Made by a program: the position numbers and the translations under genes. The notes beneath the pieces were generated by a model. It saw only the letters and a program-made list of their open reading frames with translations, made no database searches and was not told the DNA's origin. From Diatrype stigma (taxonomy: Eukaryota > Ascomycota > Sordariomycetes > Xylariales > Diatrypaceae), in assembly GCA_022225965.2 (NCBI GenBank), contig JAKJXP020000014.1:372001-436000 (forward strand): 64,000 nt of DNA, read 5' to 3'. This document shows positions 1 to 12,210 of the stretch, piece by piece (position 1 is the stretch's first letter; each line of letters opens with the position of its first letter).

Positions 1-187
1 TGGGTCATGTTGTATGCACTGCCATTGAGTGCCATTGAGTGCTATAGGTGTGTCGAAGTAGGTACTGCCTGAACTTCGATTATGTCTTGCAACGTTTTAA
101 GAGGGCATATGGAGCGTGAGATTTAATAGCCCCGCATGTCTCCCACGTCCACGTAGATGAACCAGTTGGTTGGTTCACAATATTGCC

Positions 188-2269
188 TCATCGCCAGTTG
201 CCTTGGCTTAACGAAAGCAAGCCAGCAATGCAATCCATGTCTGGCTTCTTGCTAGGGCTGACCTCGCCGCGCATGAAACGCTCGACCTCGTTTGGTGTAC
301 CTTCTCGGCTGCCCTTCTCCCCGTCTTCGAAGATCATCAGCGGCGAACCCGCGTGCTTGGCATTCTTCTGTCTAGGCATGGGCGACGTGTTAGCCCTCTT
401 GAACAAGCCGCTCTGCTCGCCTAAGACGCGTCCCATGCGGCGTAGATTGTCGCCCGCCGCAACATCAACTGCTTTCGCGGGAACTTCTGGTAGAAGCCGC
501 CGGCGATGGCCATTTCCATTCTCTTCTGGGCTCCAGTTCTCCTTATCCGAATCACCTGATGGGCTAAGGAGGCTGACAACACCAGCTCTATGAGATTTCT
601 TGGCTGGCTCGGGGGTTTCGATCGTGACATTAGCGTCCCTCTCCATCGTGAGGGGTGGCACGGTTTGCATTCGTGCAACGCTACTGCTTGCCCTGCTGAG
701 CTTAGCTTTCTTCGCGCTCGTGCGAGGGACTGGTGCCGCATTGCGTTTAGTCGTGCTGGATCGCACGACGCCAGAGCAACCGTCATTGTTCAGGAGGCTG
801 TTGAGGCTGGAAGAGCTGCTGCTTGACCGTAGGAGGCTTATAGCAGCTACAGCCGAGCCAGAAGACTCGTTCTCCGCTTGCTTGGTGAGCTCATCACGCG
901 TGTCAGCTTCACAACATGATTCCCACGCGTGGACATCCCGCGACCGGCCATGTTTCAACTGGGGTGGAAGGTGGGCGGTGAGTGTTGAGATGGGTGGAAG
1001 GGTGATGCCAGCAAGAGCGCTCCGGCTTCTATGTAGAATCCGGTGAGTGCGGACTGGTGGTAACGTGTCGGCATCGGCTGGAAGTGGAGGTTGACCTGGC
1101 TGCGGAGGAGATGGCTGGGACGATACGAGCTCGGCCTTTCCCTCTAAGGAGAGTGATAATCGGACCTGGGAGGAAGAAGGCGGTGGAAGGATACCACCAG
1201 GCGAGCTTTGAGTAGTGGGGCTGACTGAAGACTGGAACGAATCCCTTCTATTTATTTTGTTAGCAAGCTATGGTCCAAGTACAGCTTCATGACTTATCAC
1301 ATACCTGAACGGGTCTTCGCCAGTCCGGGCAGGAGTTGAAGAGAACGAGTTTCCAAAGTTCCATCGATTTGACAAGTAACCAATTGAGTTTGACAGGGAG
1401 TAGGATAACGCCTGGGAATCCCCCTCTGGCTCTGACTTTTGGGAAGAAGGGAGCGTGTCCGATTCACTACCGCTCCTTTCGGACTTGGGTAGTCCATTGG
1501 GAGTCAATCGGCTTCCCTGGACTTGTAATGGCGAGGGCTGTGATATCCGCCGAGGTGCTATATGTGCTGGAGTCGAGGGTTGATTGACAAAGGCGGCACC
1601 CATTCCGACCTCCCCACGTGCCCCACGCGTCTCGCAGGGTTGCTCCATTATAGGTTGAGGGCCGAAGTGCACGGGTTCTGCCGACATAGGTTGCATTGCA
1701 CCACCATATCGAAGAGCAGCGATTTCCTGGGGCGACAATGGACGCGATTTCCGACGGTCATTTTGCCGGCGGTTCTGAAACCAGATCTAAATAGCAGTAG
1801 ACGCGTCAGTTTCGAAGAGTTGGACTTGTCTCGGGTTTGGTCTATGGACGCGTCCATATGTCCTGCCAGAGCTACACATAATTATTAGGCTTACCTGAAC
1901 CTCCTTCTCGTTGAGTGTAACACGCTTTACGATGTCGAGACGCGCTGCCTTGTCCGGTTTGGGGTTGGCATTATAGGCTGATTCGAGGATGGCCTTGTCT
2001 TGTGTCCTACAATCGAACCACGTCAATTAAAAACGCCACCAGCAATGGAAACACAGAGAACAGATTCAGAAGCCAGAAGTCAGAAGCACGCACGTTGTTC
2101 GCTTGCGCTTGCCCTTGGGGTGCTTATCACACTCTACGCCCTCGCTCGTGTACGCGGGATCTAGCCGAAAGGAAGATTCAAGTGACAGGGTCGACGAGTC
2201 GGGGTTACTGCCGCTGCTCTGGAAGCTGGTGTCCCCTACGTCACAAGCTGCTGGGACATTCGACGCCAT
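188..2269 (-). CDS. Homeodomain transcription factor (609 aa, 4 exons)
   Basis: Exons 2269-2094, 2006-1895, 1786-1305 and 1247-188 join in frame (1830 nt). A homeodomain lies at about residues 53-112. A basic KGKRKR arm leads into three helices, and the recognition helix IWFQNRRQNDRRK carries W98, F99, N101 and R103, the canonical DNA-contacting positions. The two homeodomain introns fall in the N-terminal arm and just before IWFQN. The remaining ~500 residues are Ser/Pro-rich, with poly-Ser around 1 kb and no second recognisable domain, as in fungal Yox1/Pho2-type homeobox proteins. It is presumably a nuclear DNA-binding regulator; targets cannot be inferred. The start was chosen for its context (GTCAACATGG). 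An in-frame ATG at 2338 would add 23 residues, but a TATA-like TATATAAA at 2352-2345 makes the downstream ATG more likely. Family confidence is high; exon 4 rests on splice sites and frame. Confidence 0.9.
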
Positions 2270-2344
2270 GTTGACGGTGGTGTACGGTACGGTGTCGTTC
2301 GATAGGTATGGTAGAAACGCGGATGTGGGTACGGGCATCAAAGA

Positions 2345-2690
2345 TTTATATAGCTGTATGCATGATACAGTGGAGTAGCACAGCTGGAGGAACAAACGAA
2401 CGACGGTGTTATCCTCGTTGGGACGTCGAGAACTAGACGGAGACACGGGGGGGAAGAGAGGAGAGGCGGACGAGAAACGAAAGACAAGTCCTCTCGACAG
2501 AGCAGGGAGAGAGTAGAGGGTAGAGTAGAGGGTAGAGGGTAGGAAGCGGAAAACAGAAAGTAGGTGAGGTGAGAAGAAGTAGGTGTACGAAGTAGGTGTA
2601 GGTGTAGGTGAGTGAGCTGGTGAGCAGGAGGCTGGAGCTACCTGACCTAATGCCTAACGCTCATCACGGTTTAGTTGATCAATAGGCGGG
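2345..2690 (-). promoter_or_regulatory. CT-rich upstream region of the homeobox gene
   Basis: On the sense (minus) strand this stretch is strongly C/T-rich from about 2440 to 2640 (purine-rich AGAGGGTAG-type repeats on the plus strand). A TATA-like TATATAAA lies at 2352-2345, 76 nt before the chosen ATG. CT-rich tracts upstream of starts are common in filamentous fungi. The promoter role is inferred from position. Confidence 0.4.
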
Positions 2691-4137
2691 CGGGACCAGG
2701 AGCCAAAAGCGTGTCGAACTGGGGGGGTTTGTCTTTTTAATCAATCGCGTTTGTGGGTACTGCATACTCTGTATGTAGGTCTGTAGGTGCTAGGCTAGGA
2801 GAGGGACTAGGCGACTCGGTAGGTGCTGCTAGGGAGCCCAAGGTAGGTGCTAACTACTACATACTGGGTACTAGGTAGGTACCACGCAGCCACGGTGCAG
2901 TGCTTCGCTGTCTATGGGGCACTTGCAAGTTGCAGCGCACTCATGCACTCATCATGGATGCATCGTGATGGATGCACTTTACCAATCCTGCCAATGTAGG
3001 TACATGGACATGGTTACCTCTAGGCTCTAGCTGTATGCCTGTATGATGTGTGTTGCTCGTGTCTTACGTATGGAGTCGCTGGAGTCGCTGGAGTCGCTGG
3101 AGTTGCTGGCCCAAGGCACTTACCCAAATAACTCTAAATAAATTGGCTCCCAAAAACACTAAAAACAGAAAGTGCCCGCCCAGCAAGTGTCCAGGTGTCC
3201 AGGCGTCCAAGTGTCCAGGTGGCCAAGGCCCACTGCCCTGGATGTCATGGACTGTCTTTGCGCGCTACTGCCCCGGCTGCCCACAGCGTGTCAGATCGAC
3301 CAATCGTAATTCTCCGTCGCGTCCAAGTCTGCTCAAAAGGGAAGGATGTTTTCGTCTGCCGGCCCCGTCTCCAGGTTGACCAGCTGCAATTCCTCCCCAA
3401 TCTGACATATAACGACAACTCATTGGCAAAGGACGCATAGCTACTAAATCACTTGCTGGCTTGCCCACAGTGAGTGTTTGCAGGAATGACTGGCACAAGG
3501 ATTAATATAACATGGAGATTTAATACCGACATCACATACCTAGAAAACACAAGACGACCCGAAAGACACGCCAAAACAGCTACGGAACCCAAGGCGTTGG
3601 CCTGTTACCTACACCTTCTTTTGTTTTTGTTGACTGTTGTTGTTGTTTCTTATTGTGCAGTTATGCATACAAACTAGTCTGGACGAGAGACACATAGCAG
3701 CAGTCACTTCTGTACCTGTAAATATCCCCTTAAGAACATCTGAGACCAATTGTAATTTTCAGAACCTAGGTATTGATTATACTTGTCATGTCAGCATTGC
3801 CATGAACTGGCAACATAACTAAGGTAACCCAGAAACCAACTACAGCAGGATCGTTGGAGACCCTTTACAAGACGATCTGGTAGACTAACAGAACACTCAC
3901 CCAACTTACAAAGGCTTTGTTCAAAGTATACAAGCACTTTGCCTTGCATAATAAGTACATGCTGGTTAAAAAACGCTCTCCGAAGCTCGAACAATTGCTA
4001 TGTTGATCTCTTCGTGTCAACCTACTTACCGGTAAAAATTGCCATCAACTCACTTAACCTCTCTATCTCAGTCCACTCCAGATAGTGCCACTAATATCAT
4101 ATCACACAACTACGCTGATATACCAGTACACCATATC
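2690..4137. other. Intergenic, short tandem repeats, no supported gene
   Basis: No convincing gene is visible. There is a four-copy 9-bp repeat of GGAGTCGCT type at about 3068-3108, and a degenerate repeat of GTGTCCAGGT type at about 3186-3226. The rest is mixed sequence with frequent stops. Confidence 0.6.
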
Positions 4138-4386
4138 ATGACTCCCGCGACCACCACTCTTTTTCTCTTCATTGGCTTCGCCATGGCCCTTTGGATCCTC
4201 GGTCACGTGGCAAGCACGGTAACAACCTGCAGCCGACGCCAGCCCGACCGAAGGGGCCAGTCTCTTGGCCGGCGTGACTGCCCTGCCAGCCGGCTGCGGG
4301 CCAAGCATAACACAGACCAGCGACCTCTCTGTACTGCTGAGAGCGATGCCCGGGGGTCGCTCGAGAAAGAAACAAAGCTACTATAG
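4138..4386 (+). CDS. Possible small single-pass membrane protein (82 aa)
   Basis: An open frame starts at an ATG in the context ATATCATGACT and opens with a hydrophobic stretch (residues ~6-22, TLFLFIGFAMALWILGH). An Arg/Cys-rich hydrophilic tail of about 55 residues follows. The shape resembles a short tail-in membrane peptide or an uncleaved signal anchor. No family is recognised and the tail has no motif. It stands alone in a gene-poor stretch, so a chance open frame is quite possible. Confidence 0.28.
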   Translation: MTPATTTLFLFIGFAMALWILGHVASTVTTCSRRQPDRRGQSLGRRDCPASRLRAKHNTDQRPLCTAESDARGSLEKETKLL

Positions 4387-5790
4387 GTGGCTTCAGTTCA
4401 TCCGCTTGAGCTCCCAGTATGACCATGGTGCGGTCAGGAGATGAAACGTAAATATTCAGGTAGGTAGGTGCATTGTGACGATGAGATCTCATTGTGGGTT
4501 CAGTGTGTTATATTCAGTACGGTCACGTTGAATATAACAGGCACACACCTCGCCACCGCTTTCTTTGCACTACACAGATTTCCATTCTCCCGTGACTATG
4601 TATTGTCTACAATGCTACGAGTTTATCCGAGACGTACTGTATTTATTCATGACGTACTGGAATGAACAACAACCTAAGTCATTATGTGTTGCAAACGTAA
4701 ATGGGGGAGGATGGTCTATCTGATGAAAGTCCTTGGTGGGTATTGTAGGGAAGAGAGAAAACTCTTCTCGGCATACACAACTAAGTAGAAAGGCATACCT
4801 CGACATTATTATATTCAATGGGCTTTGAGAATAGTTCTTCGGTCCCTTCTGGTGAAAACAATGGATTTAATCCAGATTTACACCGTAGCTCATACAGTTC
4901 TGCCTCTATTCCGCCTGCATCATGATATAATTTTAATATATATTGATTGAACATCGAGCTCAGCTTACTATTATCCACTGATGGCCGAGCTCATCTTAAG
5001 AATTTACTATGCTAGCATCTCCAGTCTTGCTTCAGTGATATATATGTACATGCCAAGCTAGTCCGAGTGCTACTTACTCACATGTAGATACGGAGCTTTC
5101 AGCAAAAGCATCCCCCCCCCCTCCTTTAAAACGCCGAGCTCCACCACCCCTCCTTTTGATGACCCCTCGATTATCCAACCATCTTGTCTGCGCACACCAC
5201 TCGGCTAACATTTCAAGCTATGGATAGCTACGCGATGTAGACTGTAACCTACGTAGTTTTGCGGGAACTCACACTCAAGTTGTCCTCGGGCAACAACGTT
5301 ATATAAAGGTGGAGGTCTAACAATAAAACAAAAGGGTTGAATAGAGAAAGAAGTACAACAAGAAGGGACGGACAGAAACAGATAAAAGCCCTTGTCACAA
5401 ATGAGCTCTCGCTCCATGGAAGAGATGAGGTTACGATCTATTCGTTGATTCTATCTAAACAATATGAGTGTATGAGTGTATGAATGCTTAAAACCCCAAA
5501 CAGCTTCGTCCGGGGTAATGATGAGAGGTAAGGCCCCCCTCTCAAGAAAACAAGTCTATCTACTGCATCACTCAACCAAGGACATACACGCTGCAGCTCT
5601 TCATGGGGTGAGGGGAACAATATCCATCGACCGTCTAGGTCATCAATTGAGGCGCCTATATACTCCAGAATATTCGGGGATGTGCCCGTCGTGCAATCCG
5701 TCTCCCAAGGGGGGGAAAAAAGGGAGACGTGATGATCAGCGTCGCTCCAAACTCCAACCCATGATTCTGATTCTAATTCTAATTCTCTAT
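4387..5790. other. Intergenic, no supported gene
   Basis: Mostly AT-leaning sequence downstream of the NAD kinase. A C-run at 5110-5119 sits in an imperfect duplication of a CCCCTCCTTT-type segment (about 5110-5160). Nothing coding is supported. Confidence 0.6.
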
Positions 5791-7736
5791 TTAGAGGCCC
5801 AAGAGGCTCAGTTGCTTTCGTACCGGGCTCGCGCTGGCGCTGCCATCCTCGCTGGCGTAGCAGGCCGAGTCCGTGTCAATGTCCCATTCGGGTTCTTCGT
5901 CTTCCTTGGACGCGCCGTTCTGGCCTACCGTCTTGTTGTCGAAGCCCTTCTGGGTGGCAGCCCGAGTGTTCCATTGCAGTGTACGGGACACGCTGTCAAA
6001 CCACTCCGTGTCGGTGCGCATGACCGTAGGGAACGGGTACTGCGAGGCAGTGATGGTCACGTAATCACCATACTTCAACTCAACGCGCCCCTTTCCATCG
6101 AAAGCACAGTACGCTGTGGCACGTGAATTTCGCGGGACGCAAATCTTGAGCAGCATAGTGTCACTTAGGACCATCGGACGGAATGACAGGGTGTGGGGGC
6201 AGATGGGGGTGAGCAATATCGCCGGTAGGTCAGGATGTACCAGAGACCCGCCAGCAGAGAGGGAGTATGCCGTTGATCCTGCTAATCGTTAGCTGTGCTC
6301 AGTACGAAGATTGTAAGTTTACGAACCAGTTGGGGTGGAAAAGATACAGCCATCCGCCTGGACCACCGTCAAGAGTTCGTTGTCACCATAGAGCTCTAGG
6401 TTCGAGACGTAGGGCGATGGGCCCCGGTCGATCAAGAGCTCGTTGAGCACCTCAAATTGCTCACCCTCTTCTACTTCTCCGGTTCGCTGGTTGTTGCGGA
6501 AAATAGTGCACGTGAAACGCATGCGCAAGTTGACACGCATACCTTCCTCACCCATTATTCGGTTGAGATGCTGCTTATATTTCTCGAACTCGAAGGTAGT
6601 CAAGAAGCCCAGGCTGCCCAAGCTGAAGGAGAGAACCGGTGGGACGATCCTCTGGAACAACCAGGACGTGAACAACACAGTACCGTCACCTCCTAGGGTC
6701 AGGACCAGGTCGAACTTCTCCGGCTGCGTCCAGCAGAGATCTGGTGTCCAGTAGCGTAGCATAGATTCGAAACGAGGGTCCTCGTCGACAATGCTCGTGG
6801 CGCCGAATCGTTTGGAATTCCGTAATTTTGCATCGACATAGACGTTGACGCCAATGTTGGATCCATACCGGGGGGTCCGCAAAAGCCACGTAGCCAGCTC
6901 CCTCGTGAGGTACACCAGGTCATTGTCGCGAGCCTTGGTAACGATCATAACGTTCTTGACGGCGCGCTTGATAGGACGGCGCTGGAGCTGTTTCGATACC
7001 TCGCGCACGCCCGTAGCGGTCTGGACCAGCCTGGAATGCGACATATACTCATCGTTCTTGATCTCCTCGAGGACCTTGTCAATATTGACAGCATCATCGA
7101 ATCGGTTGTGGTAGAAACAAGGTGATTGCAGGGCGGGAAAGGCGGTGGCGGGGGTCAAGCTTCGTTGGCTCAGTCCAGAAAGGGCGTCGCAGAGCTTCTC
7201 CGACGAGGGTACTGCCCCGTCGGCGGATTGGGCGGCTAACATGCCGTTCAAAGATAAGGCTTCGGGCTTGTTGTGCCTCGCAACAGACGCCAGGGCCTTC
7301 ATGAGAGTTTGTCGAGGAACAGGCTCGGTTGAAAGAGGACCCTGGTGACGGCTGGACGATCGCGAATGGCTGGGTTGCTGTGAGGTGTGACCAGTACCCC
7401 TAACTTCTAAAGTGCTGGAAGATTCGGACAGCAATCCGTTTTGGCTACCATGGTGAGTCGAATGGGTGCGATCACTGGATGGGTTGGTCGAAGGGCGGCG
7501 ATCAACCAACGAAGAGGAAGAAACAGAGGAAGTTTCGGAAGCAGGCTGCATCTGCTTATTATGTTTTGTTGTTAGAGATTATCATTAAATCCATAAGCCC
7601 ATCGGACTTCCCTACCCGCGACCAGCGACCAGCGACGAGCGACCAGCGGCCAGCGGCCAGCGGGCGGGGGTTCACGTTAGGACGTTTAGGGGGCAGCCCT
7701 TACCTCTGCAAGCGGCGTAGATGTCGGGGATGCCAT
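5791..7736 (-). CDS. ATP-NAD kinase (581 aa, 3 exons)
   Basis: Exons 7736-7704, 7551-6327 and 6278-5791 give 1746 nt in frame. The enzyme phosphorylates NAD (or NADH) to NADP(H) with ATP, the sole de novo source of NADP. The signature GGDGT lies at about residues 298-302. It is followed by the NE-containing segment LNELLIDRG and the nucleotide-binding turn CIFSTPTGSTAYSLSAGG, whose Thr-Gly codon pair spans intron 2. A Ser-rich, poorly conserved extension of about 120 residues precedes the catalytic core, as in Utr1-like fungal kinases; no clear mitochondrial presequence favours the cytosolic type. The 11-codon first exon is inferred from an ATG followed by GTAAGG and an acceptor immediately before the codon at 7551. 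That codon is itself an ATG and could be the start instead. Intron 2 is 48 nt with the donor GTTCGT. Confidence 0.94.
7612..7672. repeat. CGACCAG-type tandem repeat within NAD kinase intron 1
   Basis: Seven or more copies of a 7-bp unit (CGACCAG, later CGGCCAG) run head to tail inside the 152-nt intron 1 of the NAD kinase gene. Confidence 0.7.
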
Positions 7737-10531
7737 TATCGATAATGCCGCCATCTCCGAGCGTAAGCAAGCCAGTTACCAACCTTGGAAATTGATTCAG
7801 ATCGGTTCCACAGCAGCAGGGATCTGCGGAAAGCGCAACAACTGATGCAGCACTGTCGGGCGAATTATTCAAGCGCTGGGCTGGAACTAACGGACGGAAT
7901 CTAAAACCCGCCCAGACGCACTGCTGCCGGATCCTTAGACTTGTCTTTAGGCTTGGACGGTTGCCGAAGAACGGGAGAACGAACAAGTGCGTTCTTAACT
8001 TCTTATGCGTGCTCTTCCTCCTACACGTTGGTGACTCAAGAGACCGGCGGCTAGTGACACAATGCAGAGATCAGCACTTCCATTCCACCTCATTCTCTAG
8101 TTGAACCCTCCATATAGGGCTTAGATACGCCTGTGTAACAATGAGAGCCCGAGAATCAACCACCGCACGTGGGTTGATGTAACAATGCATTCGAGGGCAT
8201 ACGTAAGTGACAGGATTGGGTTCAGGAGAAGAGAGACAATAGGTGTCTTGGCAAAGATAACCACGGACACGTGCAGAGGACCTTGCAGTAGCTCGAGTAG
8301 GCTTCACTTACATGACTTCGGTTGGAATTGGTGAAGAACTTTAACGACTAGGTTGGGTGTCGGGAGTAACGCTAGTTGCGCGATGCCGAGCTTTGTTGCC
8401 AACACACAAGGAGACCCGGGTCTGAATTGGCTGTAATTTGTGGAGGATTGTGACGAGATGCAGTCAGCACGAGAACCCGCTCGATTTGGTTGATGTTGTC
8501 GATTCGGATTGGCTAGCTGCACAACACAAAGGCGACAGACACGATTCGATCTATGTCTAATTATCGAGTCTTGGGATAGGATAGGATAGGATAGAAAGGG
8601 GGATGGAGACCGGAGTCGAGGCGAACAATGCTGGAATCTGGAGTATTAAGAAGGCGATATATTGAGTTATACGGATAGACTCGAAGAGAACGATAGGTCA
8701 AGCAAGTAAAGCAGGGCAAAGAAAGACAACTACTAGAACTCCCAGAGTTCTGGCGCGTGAGCTTGAAGAAGAAGCGGATTTGGGTCAACTAAACGAAGAC
8801 TCAAGAGCCAAAACCAAGATGATGAAAGCCTCTTCACCCGTGGAGGTTCATATTTAAACATCTAAACTATAGACTAGAGACTGGATAATACAGGTACATA
8901 GTATAGTATCTTATCGGTTGAGATGATGAGGAGCCTGGAAGCCCACGTACTGTACAGTAGTAAGGGGGGCTCAAACAGCGAGCTTCAGAAGCTTGCCTGT
9001 TACCGCCATCTGTGACATGGCTCAGTGGGGCAAAGCGATCTGGAGTCTGGACGTTGACAATACATTCTGCAATAGACCGGGGCTCTACTAGCCGGCTAGC
9101 CGGCCAGCCGGAGTGGAAGTTCCAATTGTTAGGTGCCTGCAGGTGAAGCGAATACCTAGGTAGCATTGGATTAACCACTTGCTAGGCCTACCCGTAGCAG
9201 CCGTAGGTACATACAGACATAACCTTGGAAGTATCAACATACTCTACTTACTTCATATCTTGTTCGTAGGTGCTGCAAAGCAATGGCGAAAGGCCCCGGG
9301 GAGGGAACTTGACCTAATGTTATGCATAGTAAGAACCGCGATCATACGCCTTGCTCTTCGTTGAATATCCGTGGCACCGTGGGATTTCTCGTTTGATGCA
9401 TCAGATTCTCTACGCTGGTAATAGGCTACGGAGGAGTGGGAAGTGGGAGGCGGAAAGGGACCGAAGAGGAGGGCGACAGGGCGACAGGGCGACAGGGCCG
9501 CAGGGGCGAGACCAAGTCATCAGGGGCGTTTCGTCTCACCTTTTAGCGTGCTTGTATGTAGGATAACACACCCCCAAGAGAATCCTACCGCAGCTTCGTA
9601 CATAGTCCGACGATTCTGATATACAGTAGGTACCTACTCACCTTGCCAGCTTGCCTCTACTATATGTACGCACATGCTCACATATAACACAGGGTTTTTG
9701 AGCCTCCTTAATCTTCATAACCCGGCTGGTTTGAATCTGATCCCACAGTTCTCCACTGCACGGTTTTCAACTGGAGGATGCGTTGTTCGCTAGCTACTGC
9801 CGAATCACAATTGGTCGCCAAAACGGGGCTTCAAACATTGAAAGATTTACTTATGCGCCCAGGTTCCGTACTGCAAATCAATGCACAAAGAATCCTTCCC
9901 ACGGACATATTCTAGGCGCCGTGCCTCCAACGTCGATCCAGGACCGAACCGCTTAGGTCCCGTTGTCAGTTTGAAAGAGCATATGCTTGCCGAGCGATGC
10001 GCAAGAACCATGAGCTAATCAGCCTCAAGGTTCTTCGCACGTGTGCTCAAGAAGTCGTGCCTACATAGGTGCAAATGGTCATCCTTATGGGGAGAGCAGC
10101 ATATTTCCTAGATATGAAGGTCATGGCGGTGAAAGCCCATAAGAGACAGGACGGGTTGCACCACATAAACCATGCCGGATTTTCGAACCCTCGATAGAGA
10201 CCGGCGTACCGCGCACCACCGAATCTCCATTCACGTCTCGATGGCGCTAGAGTGATTATCCAATCGCCGTGATATACGTCGCTCTTATGCCGCTCCTTTC
10301 GTATATCCGTTACCTCCTGTTCCATGACTAGGTTTTTTAGGATGTAGGTTTCGTCTGTGTAAGGCGGCTCGCACATCTAAAGATCGATCATGCGTCGCAT
10401 ACAATCGGCTGGTCTTTCCATGCGGACACTCGGGGAAATCAATCCCACTCCGTTTTTCGGTCTTCGGCCTTCGTTTCTGGCGAACTCGCTGGAGTACGTA
10501 CTGTCGTAAGAAATCGGTTAAGAGGTATGGA
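7737..10531. other. Long intergenic region, no supported gene
   Basis: No gene is convincing over 2.8 kb. Visible structure includes a GGATA tandem repeat at about 8576-8594, a CTAGCCGG-type repeat at about 9089-9112 and GCGACAGG repeats at about 9471-9498. There is also a palindromic TACCTAGGTA at 9153 and a TAGGTACCTA at 9627. A 109-codon minus-strand frame at 10047-10376 has an ATG but no recognisable features. Confidence 0.6.
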
Positions 10532-11427
10532 TCACTTCCAGTGCAGGTCAGAAGCCACCTTCGCCTCCAATGTAGATTTCACGAAGTGCTTTAAATCTGC
10601 ACCGTCATGTTCTTCCTCGTCCATATCAATGTCGGGATCTGTGGTCGCGCGTAGGGGACAGCATTGGTGGAAAGCTTTGCTGTAGAGGCCCTCCCAATCT
10701 TTCATGGTAAAGTTACCCTGGCTTTCGGCAAGGATCATCTCGTCATAGGATGTGAAAGCGAACACGTGAAACGAGGCTGCCTTTTCGATCTCGCGCGCAG
10801 ACGGATCAACGATGATCTTCTGTGCGCCATCTTCGGTCGTGATGGCTAGGGATGTGGATGTGATGGTCGCTGCTAACGGCAGTGCGGCTGAAAGCAAAGA
10901 CAGAACTGCCGTTTGGAGTAGAGCAGGCAGCATTGGCAGGTTCTGATATAGATATTGTTTAGTATGAGGTTATCCCCAAATCCATGCAACACCCAGGTAG
11001 GGTCGAGCTTACCGAGCTGGCCTGGACGACCTTCGCGTTGACATATTCGTTTTCCGGCGCGACAGCGACTTGAAGAATTACTTGAATGAGGGTCCTCGGG
11101 AAGTTGTCGACGAGAATGATCTGACGAAGAGTTGACTGGAGAAGAGACTCAAGGTGCCGTTCTCTAGTGCCTGGGGAGGAAGCGAGCTTATTAATGGAAC
11201 GAGCACAGCGACCCTGTGGGAAAGAATCAGACCATACCTCCAACCCCTGCAGCTGGTCGTACGACTACGTCGACAGCAGCCTCCTCGGGAAGCTCGTCTC
11301 GCCTTTGCACCTCAATTGGACCATTCACAGCACCGATAATGGTATACCCACCATATGAGTAGGTGGCGGAGCCATCTGCTTTTGGAAGATGAGATAGCAG
11401 GGCTTCTGGTTCTGTAGTGACCGTCAT
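10532..11427 (-). CDS. RRP46: Exosome core subunit Rrp46 (252 aa, 3 exons)
   Basis: Exons 11427-11238, 11170-11013 and 10942-10532 total 759 nt in frame. The protein is an RNase PH-fold subunit of the six-member ring of the RNA exosome, which degrades and trims RNAs 3'-5' in nucleus and cytoplasm. Recognisable blocks are the N-terminal ADGSATYSYGGYTIIGAVNG, then VDVVVRPAAGVGG, and RERHLESLLQSTLRQII straight after intron 1. LPALLQTAVLSLLSAALPL follows intron 2. The phosphorolytic active site is expected to be degenerate in this subunit family, as in other eukaryotic ring subunits. The C-terminus carries an acidic patch (DIDMDEEEHDG). The ATG sits 15 nt downstream of a C/A-rich hexamer repeat in the leader. 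Family assignment is strong. Confidence 0.93.
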
Positions 11428-11441
11428 TTGATCTTGACCCA

Positions 11442-11508
11442 GGTGGTGTTGGTGTTGGTGTTGGTGTTGGTGTTGGTATTGGTATTGGTGTCGGTGTCGG
11501 TGTCGGTG
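11442..11508. repeat. Hexanucleotide (GGTGTT)n-type repeat in the RRP46 leader
   Basis: About eleven 6-bp units (GGTGTT, grading into GGTATT and GGTGTC) end 15 nt upstream of the RRP46 start codon. On the sense strand the repeat reads CACCAA/CACCGA. Confidence 0.85.
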
Positions 11509-11806
11509 ATGTATGAGCTATAGTCGCAAAAGGGGCGGTGCGGACATTGATCTCTGAGAGGAATGATCTCGAAAAGACTGACGTCGAATCTTTGGGCTTT
11601 GAATTTTCTGAGCTTCTAACTATCAACAGGCGACTTGCAGGCAAGCCCCTACCTTAAAGACTTAGTCTAGTCTAGTGACTCTAGCCCAGGAAGCAATGCA
11701 CCAGTGCACTCAATGACAGCCCCGCCATTAGGACCGTCCCTATCTTACTACTCTAGGTTAGTGCGGGGTGACTCCCTTGTATGTCTATAGGTATGTATGT
11801 AAGGTA
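11509..11806. other. Spacer between RRP46 leader and the MITE-like element
   Basis: No gene is seen. It ends with the left copy of the 11-bp direct repeat TATGTAAGGTA (11796-11806) bordering the inverted-repeat element. Confidence 0.6.
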
Positions 11807-11851
11807 ACGTCTTAGCCCCAAAGATCGGCCAGCCCCAAAGCTCGGCCACCT
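11807..11851 (+). repeat. Left terminal inverted repeat
   Basis: This 45-bp arm contains two head-to-tail 17-bp units, AGCCCCAAAGATCGGCC (11814-11830) and AGCCCCAAAGCTCGGCC (11831-11847), differing at one base. It is GC-rich against an AT-rich interior. Confidence 0.9.
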
Positions 11852-12210
11852 AATTTCTCATATAAAACCTAACTTTTTAAATTCGTATAATTTCGTTATA
11901 CTTTAATGCATCTTTTTAAAACTTATATTATATATTATTTACGATATAAATTATATAAAAGAATTTTTATTTTATTTTTTAATATATATTTTAGCCTTAT
12001 ATATTAAAATAACAGTTAATCGCATATTTACCTATACCGTATATATGCATAATTACATATATAGCTTTTAAATTATTTAATATTAATTTTATATATTTTT
12101 TATATATAAACGTATTTAAAAAGAAGTATAATTATTAAGGTTTTATGTAAATTAAAGAAGTATTTATAAAGTTATGAATTTTTAAAGTATTATTACCAAA
12201 GTGAGTAATA

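Noticed and set aside
10150..10200. GGTTCGAAA-like sequence (minus strand) resembling a tRNA T-loop
   Set aside because: The flanking bases cannot form a T-stem or acceptor stem, so no tRNA is supported.
10047..10376. 109-codon minus-strand frame with an ATG
   Set aside because: Composition is ordinary, with no motif and no upstream promoter-like or leader features.
11312..11644. Minus-strand frame encoding a Thr-Pro repeat upstream of RRP46
   Set aside because: It has no ATG and lies in the leader. The repeat explains its openness, unlike the ATG-initiated uORF at 22312.
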